A DNA stretch of 57,179 nucleotides from Rhodobiaceae bacterium (GTDB lineage: Bacteria; Pseudomonadota; Alphaproteobacteria; Rhizobiales; TMED25), in contig JABIEF010000027.1 of NCBI GenBank assembly GCA_018651345.1, positions 1 through 57,179 on the forward strand, read 5' to 3'. The notes under the pieces are model-generated. The model was not told the DNA's origin. It made no database searches and worked only from the letters and a program-made list of their open reading frames with translations. Every line of letters begins with the position of its first letter. Positions within the stretch are counted from its first letter, which is position 1. The position numbers and the translations under genes are program-made. Positions 10,296 to 18,465 of the stretch are shown here, piece by piece.

Positions 10296-11506
10296 TATGA
10301 AATTTCTTTTATAATTCTTTTAACTAATTTTTTTGCTACTTCTATCTTAGACATTTCATTCCATTCCTCCGTACCATCTTTAGAAATAAGACCTATCTTA
10401 TTACTATCACTTCCAAATACATTATTTTCTGGAGAAACATCATTCGCTAAAATCCAATCTGCTCCTCTTAAATTGAACTTAATTTTTGCTTCTTTTATGA
10501 GATCTTTAGTCTCTGCAGCAAAACCAATAACAATTTTTGGTCTTTGTTCTTTATTTTTTGAAATAGTTTCTAAAATATTTGGATTTTCTTCTAACTCCAG
10601 CAAATTTTTTCCAGTGCCATTTTTCTTCATTTTATCTGTAGAATAATTAATAACCCTCCAGTCTCCAACAGCGGCGGCGAAAATTGCTATATCTGTTGGC
10701 ATATATTTTTTTACCATATCAAGCATTTCATTGGCTGTTTCAACATACAATAAATTAACGTCTTTTGGTTTATTCAATATAGTAGGACCAGATATCAATG
10801 TAGTTTTAACACCAACTTTTGCTAAGGCCTCAGCAATGGCATAGCCTTGTTTCCCTGAAGACCTATTGGCAATATATCTAACTGGATCTATCGGCTCGTG
10901 CGTTGGTCCAGCTGTAACTATCGCACTGAATTTAGATAAAACTTTTTCAGGAGAATAAAAGTATTTCAAATAATTTAATAAATCTATTGGTTCGGACATT
11001 CTTCCAAAACCATACTCTCCGCATGCCATCTCACCCTCATCTGGCCCCAATACTTCGACTCCAAAATCTTTTAATTTATTGATATTTATTTGTGTTGCTG
11101 GGTGATCCCACATTTTAACATTCATTGATGGTAGAATTATAATTGGTTTATTGGCCGCTAATAGAGTGGTTGATGCCAAGTCATTTGCTTGACCATTCGC
11201 CATTTTTGCAATTAAATCTGCCGTTGCTGGCGCTACAATAATAATATCAGATTTACGTGATAATTCTATGTGACTCATCTCTAATTCACCAGTCATATCA
11301 AATAAATCTGTCTTTACTTTATTCCCAGATAATTGTGATAATGACAGGCTGGTTACAAAATTCTCACCAGCTTGTGTTAATATAACATTTATATTGACCT
11401 TTTCTTCTTTCAATAAACGAACAATATTTATCGCCTTAAATGCAGCAATTCCTCCTCCAATTATTAAAAGCACATTTTTATTTTTTAATTCAGTCATATA
11501 TTTCAT
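10295..11506 (-). CDS. coaBC: Bifunctional phosphopantothenoylcysteine decarboxylase / phosphopantothenate-cysteine ligase
   Basis: CoaBC joins cysteine to 4'-phosphopantothenate (CoaB) and decarboxylates the product (CoaC), two steps of CoA synthesis. The N-terminal flavin domain has the MSHIELSR His, PSMNVKMWDHPA and the MACGEYGFGRM Cys. The C-terminal CoaB domain starts near residue 190 with TAGPTHEPIDPVRYI, then NRSSGKQG and the DKMKKNG Lys motif. The length of 403 aa is typical. ATG at 11497 is an alternative start. It lies 10 bases after ubiB and is fused by stop-start overlap to dut. The coaE and coaA genes are elsewhere in the window. Confidence 0.96.
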   Translation of the reverse strand: MKYMTELKNKNVLLIIGGGIAAFKAINIVRLLKEEKVNINVILTQAGENFVTSLSLSQLSGNKVKTDLFDMTGELEMSHIELSRKSDIIIVAPATADLIAKMANGQANDLASTTLLAANKPIIILPSMNVKMWDHPATQININKLKDFGVEVLGPDEGEMACGEYGFGRMSEPIDLLNYLKYFYSPEKVLSKFSAIVTAGPTHEPIDPVRYIANRSSGKQGYAIAEALAKVGVKTTLISGPTILNKPKDVNLLYVETANEMLDMVKKYMPTDIAIFAAAVGDWRVINYSTDKMKKNGTGKNLLELEENPNILETISKNKEQRPKIVIGFAAETKDLIKEAKIKFNLRGADWILANDVSPENNVFGSDSNKIGLISKDGTEEWNEMSKIEVAKKLVKRIIKEIS

Positions 11507-11516
11507 ATCTCAGAAT

Positions 11517-13037
11517 TTACGTTAAAATTGTTAAAACTATTAATGCGGATATTATCAATATTATATATTTATATCTTTTAAAATCTCTTTTATTTTTATT
11601 TTCAGCAGTTCTATCTAATATAGAAATAATATCAGTTGTTGTTTTCTCAGCTTTATCAATAATATTAGGTATCTGAGATATCATATTACCTAATCCCGAA
11701 ACACTATTCATAGTGTCTTTAAATTTTTCTGCTGGTGATAATGTGTTTGACATCCAATCAGATACTATTGGCTTTGATATATCCCACATATTTAAATTTG
11801 GATCTAAGCTTCTTGCCACACCTTCTGTAACAACCATAGTTTTTTGGAGTAGCAAAAGTTCAGGTCTTGTCTTCATATCGAATTGTTCGGTAATGTCAAA
11901 TAATTGAGCTAATACCCTTGCCATTGATATTTGACTGGCATTACGCCCTGTTAACGGCTCACCAATAGATCTAAGAGCTTGGCTAAATTCATCCATTCTA
12001 CTTTTATCTGAAACATAACCTGCGTCGAAATGAACCTCTGCTGTTCTTTTATAATCTCTAGTTATCAATCCCCATAGTATTTCTGCTAAAAAATTTTGTT
12101 CTTTATTACCCAGTCTTCCCATAATACCAAAATCAACCATAACTAATTTGCCATCATTATTTATAAACAAATTACCTGGATGCATATCTGCATGAAAAAA
12201 ACCGTGCCTTAATGCTTGTGTTAAAAAAGATTGAATAATAATTCTTGCAATATTTCCTAAGTCATATCCTTTATCTATTAGCGCCTGCTTGTTACCAACT
12301 GAAATACCGTCAATCCATTCTGTAGTTAATACCTTCTTAGAAGTCTTATCCCAGAAAACATTTGGTAAAATAAATTCATCTGAATCAATTAAATTATCAG
12401 TCATTTCTGATATAGCTGCAGCCTCTAATCTTAAATCCATTTCCAAATCTACAGACTTTTCAAGTGTTTCTATAGATTCTGCAAACTTTAATCGTTTTAA
12501 AGAAGAATTAAATCTTTCTAATAACCCTGAAATAAAATAAAAAACCTGAAAATCCCTGTTGAATTTATCTTCGATACCAGGCCTAAGAACTTTAACGGCT
12601 ACGTGTATTTCTTTTCCATCGTGCTCTATTTTAGCCTTATGTACTTGAGCTATTGAAGCCGCTGCAACCACATTATCAAATTCTATAAATAAATCTTTTA
12701 CTGATAATCCAAATTCATCAGATATTATTTTTTCAGCCTCTTTTCTTGCAAATGCTGGAACTTCGTCTTGTAAAATTGATAATTCCTTAGCAGCGTTTAA
12801 TCCTATTATATCAGGTCTTGTTGCTAAAAATTGACCTAGTTTAATATAACTAGGACCCAATTTGGTGAGAGTTGATGAAAAAGATTTACCTATAACATCT
12901 TTATTTTTCTTCTTATTAAAAAATAATGAAAATAAAAATGCCCCCCGACCTTTTGGGATAAACACTTCAGGTATATCACTTCCTATGAAAGTCATCATTA
13001 CCTTAGTAGAGTTAGCAAGTTGAGTAAAAAAATTCAT
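11517..13037 (-). CDS. ubiB: UbiB-type atypical kinase of ubiquinone biosynthesis
   Basis: UbiB is an ABC1/COQ8-type atypical kinase/ATPase that supports ubiquinone synthesis, probably by mobilising lipid intermediates. The family KxGQ motif is in PSYIKLGQFLATRPDI, ahead of the kinase fold with VAVKVLRPG, HADMHPGNLF and MVDFGIMG. One hydrophobic C-terminal segment (about residues 488-505) is the likely membrane anchor. The length of 506 aa is in range. It follows ubiE by 15 bases in the same operon. Confidence 0.95.
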   Translation of the reverse strand: MNFFTQLANSTKVMMTFIGSDIPEVFIPKGRGAFLFSLFFNKKKNKDVIGKSFSSTLTKLGPSYIKLGQFLATRPDIIGLNAAKELSILQDEVPAFARKEAEKIISDEFGLSVKDLFIEFDNVVAAASIAQVHKAKIEHDGKEIHVAVKVLRPGIEDKFNRDFQVFYFISGLLERFNSSLKRLKFAESIETLEKSVDLEMDLRLEAAAISEMTDNLIDSDEFILPNVFWDKTSKKVLTTEWIDGISVGNKQALIDKGYDLGNIARIIIQSFLTQALRHGFFHADMHPGNLFINNDGKLVMVDFGIMGRLGNKEQNFLAEILWGLITRDYKRTAEVHFDAGYVSDKSRMDEFSQALRSIGEPLTGRNASQISMARVLAQLFDITEQFDMKTRPELLLLQKTMVVTEGVARSLDPNLNMWDISKPIVSDWMSNTLSPAEKFKDTMNSVSGLGNMISQIPNIIDKAEKTTTDIISILDRTAENKNKRDFKRYKYIILIISALIVLTILT

Positions 13038-13052
13038 AAATTAAAACCTTAA

Positions 13053-13820
13053 TTAAAGACGCCATGCCGAGTGAAGTGTTGCAATTCCACCAGATAAATT
13101 TCTCCATTTAACATTATCAAAACCAACTCCTTCAATCATTTCACAAAAAGTTTTTTGATTTGGAAAGCGTCTTATGCTTTCTACTAGATATTGATAAGAT
13201 TCTAAATCACCTGCAATTATTCGACCAAGCTCTGGTATAACATTAAAAGAATAGTAATCATATATTTTATCTAGCAAAGGAACAGATACATCGGAAAATT
13301 CTAAGCAAATAAATCTTCCACCATACTTTAAAACCCTAAACACTTCCCTCAATGCATTTTCTATCGTAACAACATTTCTAATTCCAAAAGCAATTGTTAC
13401 CAGATCAATGCTATTCGATTTAATAGGAAGATTTTCAGCATTACCTACAGTAAAACTGATCCTTTCTGAAAAATTTTCTCTTTCAGCCTTAGCTAGTGCA
13501 AAATTAATCATTTCTGGATTAAGATCAACAATGTGACTAGAAAAATTATCAGAAAATCTATTCAATAAACGATATGCTATATCTCCAGTACCTCCAGCAA
13601 TATCAAGATGACAAAAACTATTATATGAATCGATTGGCGAAATCCAATTTACCATTGCATCTTTCCATAGCCTATGAGTTCCAATTGACATGATATCATT
13701 CATCAAATCATAGTTATCAGATACGGAGCTAAAAACATTATTAACTTTAATAGATTTCTCCTGTTTTGATATAATAACATTACCAAAGTGCGTTAAATCT
13801 TTATTTTCGTTTTTATTCAT
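13053..13820 (-). CDS. ubiE: Demethylmenaquinone/2-octaprenyl-benzoquinol C-methyltransferase
   Basis: UbiE performs the C-methylation of the quinone ring using SAM. The 255-aa protein has SAM motif I as DIAGGTGDIAYRL near residue 73, the NDIMSIGTHRLWK segment upstream, and the family motifs FGIRNV and FSDVSVPLLDKIYDYYSF. With UbiB next to it and no sign of menaquinone genes here, ubiquinone is the likely product. It is the first gene of the ubiE-ubiB-coaBC-dut run, divergent from mutM across 65 bases. Confidence 0.95.
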   Translation of the reverse strand: MNKNENKDLTHFGNVIISKQEKSIKVNNVFSSVSDNYDLMNDIMSIGTHRLWKDAMVNWISPIDSYNSFCHLDIAGGTGDIAYRLLNRFSDNFSSHIVDLNPEMINFALAKAERENFSERISFTVGNAENLPIKSNSIDLVTIAFGIRNVVTIENALREVFRVLKYGGRFICLEFSDVSVPLLDKIYDYYSFNVIPELGRIIAGDLESYQYLVESIRRFPNQKTFCEMIEGVGFDNVKWRNLSGGIATLHSAWRL

Positions 13821-13885
13821 TTTTTATTTTACTATTTTTTACTTATTTTAATTTCAATTTAAAATATAATTAACTATTATAACAC

Positions 13886-14755
13886 ATGCCTGAATTACCT
13901 GAAGTAGAAATTATTAAAAGAAGCCTGTGCAAGGCTATAGACAAACAATCTATTGTAGATGTTAAGCAAAACCGTTTGAATTTAAGGTTTCCATTTCCAT
14001 TAAATTTTATCGACAAATTAAAAGGAAGTAGCATTACTTCATTTGGCCGTAAAGCAAAATATATCCTAATCTATCTTAATAACAACTATGTTTTGATTAT
14101 ACATCTAGGAATGTCGGGAAATTTTCTAATCCAAAAAAATACACCAGATGATGATAAAAACATAAAGCATACTCATGTTGTATTTTATACATCTAATAAT
14201 TTAATAATTAAATATATAGATCCAAGAAGATTTGGGTTAATGGATATTGCTAAGGTTAGTGAAATAAATCAACACCGTCTATTAAAAAATATTGGTCCAG
14301 ATGCATTAAGCAATGGATTCAATGCAAAATATTTATTAAAAAAGATAACGAATAAAAAATGTAATATCAAAACAGCTTTATTGGATCAAAATATAGTAGG
14401 TGGAATAGGAAATATTTATGCTTCAGAAGCATTATATCATTCTAGGATCAGCCCTCATACCTCATGCTACGGAATAGTCAACTACGAAGATTCAAAAAAT
14501 AACATGAAAAGACTTGTAAAGTCAGTAAAATTTATCTTAAATAAAGCAATAGAAGCTGGTGGATCAACTATTAGCGACCATAGGCTTCCAAATGGTGATT
14601 TGGGATATTTTCAAAATGAATTTAATGTTTATAATTGTGAAAGCAAGAAATGTAACCGAAAACATTGTTCTGGAATAATTAAAAAAATAAAACAATCAGG
14701 GAGGTCAACTTTCTTCTGTGACAGTTGTCAAGAATTACAAGATCATGAAATATAA
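13886..14755 (+). CDS. mutM: Formamidopyrimidine-DNA glycosylase
   Basis: MutM removes 8-oxoguanine and formamidopyrimidines and nicks the strand. The N terminus MPELPEVE carries the catalytic Pro2 and Glu3 (after Met removal). GGIGNIYASEALYHSRI is the helix-two-turn-helix segment. The C-terminal zinc finger is CNRKHC...FFCDSC, with the first pair spaced C-x4-C instead of the E. coli C-x2-C, a spacing I recall from other alphaproteobacteria. The length of 289 aa is slightly long. Its last 11 bases overlap the likely echA start. Confidence 0.96.
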   Translation: MPELPEVEIIKRSLCKAIDKQSIVDVKQNRLNLRFPFPLNFIDKLKGSSITSFGRKAKYILIYLNNNYVLIIHLGMSGNFLIQKNTPDDDKNIKHTHVVFYTSNNLIIKYIDPRRFGLMDIAKVSEINQHRLLKNIGPDALSNGFNAKYLLKKITNKKCNIKTALLDQNIVGGIGNIYASEALYHSRISPHTSCYGIVNYEDSKNNMKRLVKSVKFILNKAIEAGGSTISDHRLPNGDLGYFQNEFNVYNCESKKCNRKHCSGIIKKIKQSGRSTFFCDSCQELQDHEI

Positions 14756-15536
14756 TACTATATTAACAGAAATTCATTCTAAAACTTGTCTAATTAAATT
14801 AAATAGACCTAGTCACATGAATGCCATCAACGAAGAGATGACAGATGAACTTTATAAGGCATTAAGAATTGCCGATGAAGATAATAGTATCAAATGTATA
14901 ATTATAACTGGTTCGGATACTATTTTCGCTGCTGGGGCCGATATTAATGAATTTGATGACAATTTAACAAGGTACAAAGAAGAAAAAATTGAATTCTTTA
15001 TTGCAAAATGGCCTTTGTATATAAACGATATAAAAAAACCAATTATTGCTGCTATTTCCGGCTATGCTCTCGGTGGTGGTTGTGAATTAGCATTATTATG
15101 CGATATTCGGATTGCATCAAATAGTGCTAAGTTTTCGCAACCAGAAATTCTACTTGGCCTAATGCCTGGCGGCGGTGCAACAAAAACATTACCTAAAATT
15201 ATTGGAAAATCATACGCCATGGAGCTATGTTTAACGGGGGAAATAATAGATGCTCAAGAGGCTTATCGCATTGGTTTAGTTAATAGTTTACACAAAAAAG
15301 AAGATCTTATAGAAGAAGCTTTAAAAATTTCTTCGAAAATATCAAAAATGTCATTAAAATCTATCCTATTAATAAAGAAATCTATTAAAGATTCTGAATA
15401 CGAAAAATCTACGTCTGATCCTGCCGAGCTTAGAAATGAAAGAGATCTATTCTATTCATTATTTGATACAGAAGATTCTATTGAAGGAATAAATGCCTTT
15501 AAGGAAAAAAGGGATCCAAATTTTTTAGATAAATAA
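14745..15536 (+). CDS. Enoyl-CoA hydratase/isomerase (crotonase) family
   Basis: A crotonase-fold protein that probably hydrates 2-enoyl-CoA in beta-oxidation. It has the GADINEF motif, an oxyanion-hole segment ALGGGCELALLCDIRIAS with one catalytic Glu, and the second Glu in QPEILLGLMPGGG, so it is likely active as a hydratase. I chose ATG 14745 (263 aa, overlapping mutM by 11 bases) over the GTG at 14718 because it gives the normal family length. An enoyl-CoA hydratase between mutM and rpsT is conserved in the alphaproteobacterial dnaA region. Confidence 0.9.
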   Translation: MKYNTILTEIHSKTCLIKLNRPSHMNAINEEMTDELYKALRIADEDNSIKCIIITGSDTIFAAGADINEFDDNLTRYKEEKIEFFIAKWPLYINDIKKPIIAAISGYALGGGCELALLCDIRIASNSAKFSQPEILLGLMPGGGATKTLPKIIGKSYAMELCLTGEIIDAQEAYRIGLVNSLHKKEDLIEEALKISSKISKMSLKSILLIKKSIKDSEYEKSTSDPAELRNERDLFYSLFDTEDSIEGINAFKEKRDPNFLDK

Positions 15537-15547
15537 TAAACATATAG

Positions 15548-15576
15548 TTGACGGATCCTTGTTCGACCATTATATG
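15548..15576 (+). promoter_or_regulatory. Sigma-70-type promoter of rpsT
   Basis: TTGACG at 15548-15553 and TATATG at 15571-15576 are separated by exactly 17 bases. The -35 matches consensus at five of six positions; the -10 matches at the first four. The predicted transcription start near 15583 leaves a leader of just under 40 bases before rpsT. It begins 12 bases after the echA stop. Confidence 0.6.
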
Positions 15577-15620
15577 TGTGTTATTCAGATATATTTAATT
15601 ATTTAAAATAAGAGTATTGC

Positions 15621-15887
15621 ATGGCAAACACTAAATCAGCTAAAAAAATGGTTCGAAAAATCGCAACTAGAACACTCGTTAATAAAATGAGAAGAAGTAA
15701 GGTTAGAACTTCAGTAAGAAAAGCAGAAGAAGCAATTGCTTCGGGTGATAAAGCTTTAGCTCAAGAAGCATTAAAAGCTGCACAGCCGGAATTAATGCGA
15801 GGAGCTCAAAAAGGTGCTTTTAACAGAAAACAAGCTGCAAGAAAAATATCCCGTTTAACTAAACGTATAATTAATATCGCTTCTTAA
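15621..15887 (+). CDS. rpsT: 30S ribosomal protein S20
   Basis: S20 is a primary 16S rRNA-binding protein of the small subunit body. The 88-aa, Lys/Ala-rich, all-helical sequence starts [12 protein letters not shown] and contains [20 protein letters not shown], as expected. It has its own promoter upstream. No GC-rich terminator follows, so it may end by another mechanism in the 577-base gap before the rhodanese gene. Confidence 0.97.
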   Translation: MANTKSAKKMVRKIATRTLVNKMRRSKVRTSVRKAEEAIASGDKALAQEALKAAQPELMRGAQKGAFNRKQAARKISRLTKRIINIAS

Positions 15888-16115
15888 ACTAATCTTATAT
15901 TAAATAATATTATTCGTTGGAGATACTATAACTCCTGTATATTATACATATTTTAATACATCAGCATATCAAACATATATTCAATAGTTTAGGGTCTTCC
16001 TTTGCTAACAAAATAATAATAACTAAATATCTAAAATTTTATCGAATCAAATATTTCTAATAAACAATTCTATTAAACAATCATAAATTTATTTAACCAA
16101 AAAAAACGATAAAAA

Positions 16116-16173
16116 ATATCTATTTTATAACAGTGACTTAGATAAAATATGTCACAGATATAAAAATAGATAT
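16116..16173. repeat. Imperfect inverted repeat upstream of the rhodanese-dnaA promoter
   Basis: The outer arms ATATCTATTTTATA (16116-16129) and TATAAAAATAGATAT (16159-16173) are complementary with one extra A. The inner arms GTGAC (16133-16137) and GTCAC (16151-16155) are perfectly complementary around a 13-base centre. The flanks between arms (ACA and AGA) do not pair. It could be an operator or a cruciform-forming sequence. It lacks the GC stem and T-run of a terminator. Confidence 0.55.
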
Positions 16174-16322
16174 AATAATTTCTAATAAAATTTATACAAA
16201 AATATTTTTTTTTTATAGTTTTAGTTATTAATAAATAGTTAATTATTAAATAGGTTTTTCTTATTATTCTTCAATCGCTTGCGTAATAATACAAAGTTTC
16301 TCTTTAAACTTTAATAAGACCA

Positions 16323-16352
16323 TATTAATAATCAGTATGCTGATTATTAATA
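16323..16352. promoter_or_regulatory. Perfect 13-bp palindrome just upstream of the dnaA-operon -35 box
   Basis: The arms TATTAATAATCAG (16323-16335) and CTGATTATTAATA (16340-16352) are exact reverse complements around the loop TATG. The centre is about 58 bases upstream of the predicted transcription start and the right arm ends eight bases before the -35 box, the usual place for an activator dimer. It could also form a hairpin in a read-through transcript from rpsT. The protein that would bind it is unknown. Confidence 0.6.
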
Positions 16353-16360
16353 AATCTACT

Positions 16361-16389
16361 TTGAAATATATATTTTTTACCGCTATAGT
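16361..16389 (+). promoter_or_regulatory. Sigma-70-type promoter of the rhodanese-dnaA unit
   Basis: TTGAAA at 16361-16366 and TATAGT at 16384-16389 each match consensus at five of six positions, with the optimal 17-base spacer. The predicted start is near 16396, inside the right arm of the outer inverted repeat, giving a leader of about 70 bases before the rhodanese gene. No other promoter is visible for dnaA, whose start lies inside the rhodanese gene. Confidence 0.65.
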
Positions 16390-16464
16390 CATCTTACGCA
16401 AGCATCTTAGTAATAATTAAAAAATATTTTTTTATTAAACATCGCAGTCTAGCAAGGCATAAAA

Positions 16465-16920
16465 ATGAATGTAAAAGTAATAAATGAAAATAATGATTAT
16501 GCTGGTGATGTTCATCCTACTGAAGCCTGGAATTATCTTATGTCTGAAAAATCTTCTCAATTAATCGACGTGAGAACAAAAGCTGAGCTAAATTTTGTTG
16601 GTATGCCAGATTTATCAACTGCTAACAAATATGTACATAATGTTGAATGGCAACACTACCCTTCCATGGAATTAAATCATAATTTTGATCTAGAACTTGA
16701 AAATATTCTCAAAGAAATAGATTTCAACTCGGATGATACATTATTTTTTATATGTCGTTCCGGAGCAAGATCAAGTAATGCTGCAAAACTAATGACAGGT
16801 GCAGGATGGGACAATTCATATAATATATCTTACGGTTTTGAAGGTGATCCTGATCCTTCTCATAAAAGAGGGCAACTAAATGGTTGGAAGTATGAGGGTT
16901 TACCATGGATACAACAATAA
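16465..16920 (+). CDS. Single-domain rhodanese-like protein
   Basis: Rhodanese domains carry sulfur as a persulfide on a loop cysteine. This 151-aa protein has the N-terminal LIDVRTKAEL motif (33-42) and the active loop CRSGARS at 97-103 with Cys97, so it is likely active as a sulfurtransferase. The acceptor is unknown. The insertion around residues 45-75 and the tail HKRGQLNGWKYEGLPW resemble a rhodanese subgroup common in proteobacteria. Its last 16 bases overlap the dnaA start, so expression of the two is probably coupled. A rhodanese between rpsT and dnaA is not part of the classical mutM-echA-rpsT-dnaA order. Confidence 0.9.
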   Translation: MNVKVINENNDYAGDVHPTEAWNYLMSEKSSQLIDVRTKAELNFVGMPDLSTANKYVHNVEWQHYPSMELNHNFDLELENILKEIDFNSDDTLFFICRSGARSSNAAKLMTGAGWDNSYNISYGFEGDPDPSHKRGQLNGWKYEGLPWIQQ

Positions 16921-18347
16921 AAAAAAATATTAGTATAGTAAATCAATGGGATAAAATATCTGTAAAATTACGTGCTCAACTTGGTGATGATTTATATAAT
17001 AGTTGGTTTACTAGAGTTGTTCCAAGTTCATATGACGCAGGCACTCTTACTCTTTCTGTCCCTACATTATTTCTAAGAAGTTGGATAAAATCTAGATATT
17101 CAGAAAAACTTTTAGACCTTTGGAAAGTTGAAAATTCAGAAATAAAAAGAATAGAACTTCGCGTAAGAGCTCATGGAGAATCAAGTAAGTCAAAATCTTT
17201 AAATAATAATCAAAATATAAACGAAGGTAATACAAAAAATAATAATGGATTGAATCCTGGTTCAAATGTTAATATAGAAGATGACTTAGATCTTATGGGC
17301 CACGGAACTCCGTTAGATAGAAGATTTACTTTTTCTAATTATGTGATTGGTAGATCTAATGCTCTTGCGCATGCTGCGGCATCAAGAGTAGCATGTCCTT
17401 CTAAAAGCGAACCTATAGAATTTAATCCACTTTACATACACGGACCAGTTGGTACTGGGAAAACCCATCTAATGAATTCAATAGCCTGGGAATCAAGGTC
17501 TAAAAGACCTGACAGAAAAGTCCTTTTCTTATCTGCAGTTAGGTTTATGAGCTCTTTTGTTGAAGCTGTTAAGGCAAGAGATACAATAACTTTTAAAAAA
17601 ATATTTGCAGATGTAGATATTCTTCTAATAGATGACATGCAATTTCTTCAAGGGAAAGCCGTCCAACAAGAATTTTGTCATATTTTTAATGCTTTCGATA
17701 CATCTAAACACCAAATAGTTATTGCCGGCGATCTTCCTCCATCAAAACTTGAAATGTTAGACGACAGAATGAAATCAAGATTATCAGGTGGTTTGGTTGC
17801 TCAAATAGGACCGACTGATTTTGATATAAGAAGAGGTATACTAGAAAAACGATTATCGCAAACTCTCAGAGGAAATCCTAGGATTGAAATATCACAAGCA
17901 GTTTTAGATTTTCTTGCAAGAAGAATTCAAAGTTCTGGAAGAGAGCTTGAGGGTGCCATGAATAGAATAATAGCTGCTCATAGTCTAAATAAAAGACCAA
18001 TAACAGTTGAAGAAGCTGCTGCTACGATTCAAGATCTAATAAGCGAAGAACAGAATAGACAAGTTATGATAGAAGATGTCTTAAGAGCTATTAGTGGACA
18101 TTTTAATGTTACTAAACAAGATTTATTATCAGCAAGAAGACATAAAACTATAGTTTATCCTAGGCAGATAGGCATGTACCTAGCAAAAATACTTACTTCT
18201 AGATCTTTACCTGAAATTGGAAGAAAGTTTGGAGGCAGAGACCATACTACCGTTTTACATGCTGTTAGAAAAATTGAACGCCTTATTAAAGAAGATGCAG
18301 CTATTCGTACTTCCATAGAATCTCTAGGAAATTCATTAAGAGAATAA
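16905..18347 (+). CDS. dnaA: Chromosomal replication initiator protein DnaA
   Basis: DnaA binds origin boxes as an ATP-bound oligomer and opens the duplex. The 480-aa protein shows domain I (about 12-85), a low-complexity Asn-rich linker (95-125), the AAA+ domain with Walker A GPVGTGKT at 180-187 and Walker B LLIDDMQF, and domain IV with the DnaA signature (GRKFGGRDHTTVLHAVRKIE) that reads DNA. The start at 16905 lies inside the rhodanese gene; no later ATG is suitable without losing domain I. There is no separate promoter, so initiation probably depends on the rhodanese transcript. Confidence 0.97.
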   Translation: MDTTIKKNISIVNQWDKISVKLRAQLGDDLYNSWFTRVVPSSYDAGTLTLSVPTLFLRSWIKSRYSEKLLDLWKVENSEIKRIELRVRAHGESSKSKSLNNNQNINEGNTKNNNGLNPGSNVNIEDDLDLMGHGTPLDRRFTFSNYVIGRSNALAHAAASRVACPSKSEPIEFNPLYIHGPVGTGKTHLMNSIAWESRSKRPDRKVLFLSAVRFMSSFVEAVKARDTITFKKIFADVDILLIDDMQFLQGKAVQQEFCHIFNAFDTSKHQIVIAGDLPPSKLEMLDDRMKSRLSGGLVAQIGPTDFDIRRGILEKRLSQTLRGNPRIEISQAVLDFLARRIQSSGRELEGAMNRIIAAHSLNKRPITVEEAAATIQDLISEEQNRQVMIEDVLRAISGHFNVTKQDLLSARRHKTIVYPRQIGMYLAKILTSRSLPEIGRKFGGRDHTTVLHAVRKIERLIKEDAAIRTSIESLGNSLRE

Positions 18348-18465
18348 TATCTACTGATCTTTTACATTTCTATTCTTATTAAATTAAACTATTAGACATT
18401 AGGATAATATTGTATTATTTTTATAATTCTATGCATCTTGCATATATCAATAATATAGGGAAAAA

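Larger units (their letters stand above)
16277..16403. repeat. Outer 10-bp inverted repeat flanking the dnaA-operon promoter
   Basis: GCTTGCGTAA at 16277-16286 and its exact reverse complement TTACGCAAGC at 16394-16403 are 107 bases apart. These are the most GC-rich decamers in this AT-rich gap, so a perfect match is unlikely to be composition-driven. The right arm covers the predicted transcription start (about 16396) and the left arm lies about 115 bases upstream of it, a geometry that fits a looping repressor or paired sites of one regulator (inference). Confidence 0.6.
15888..16464. other. 577-base non-coding gap between rpsT and the rhodanese-dnaA genes
   Basis: No convincing coding frame exists here; the composition is extremely A/T-rich. 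It holds a large imperfect dyad (16116-16173), an outer inverted repeat GCTTGCGTAA/TTACGCAAGC (16277-16286 and 16394-16403), an inner perfect palindrome (16323-16352), a good promoter (16361-16389), a TTAA-N7-TTAA motif (16228-16242) and a single GANTC site (16044-16048). It has only about one near-match to a DnaA box (TTATACAAA at 16192-16200), so it looks more like a dnaA control region than the replication origin. Confidence 0.6.

Noticed and set aside
15548-15590. tRNA-like GTTCGAC motif before rpsT
   Set aside because: The sequence cannot fold into a cloverleaf, and it coincides with a good -35/-10 promoter.
15888-16464. rpsT-rhodanese gap as the replication origin
   Set aside because: It has only about one near-match to a DnaA box, against eight in the PPSR-hemE gap, and the flanking genes do not diverge from it.
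18348-18465. A dnaN promoter at TATAAT 18422-18427
   Set aside because: The -10 is perfect but the -35 at 16-18 bases spacing matches poorly, so it was not listed as a feature.
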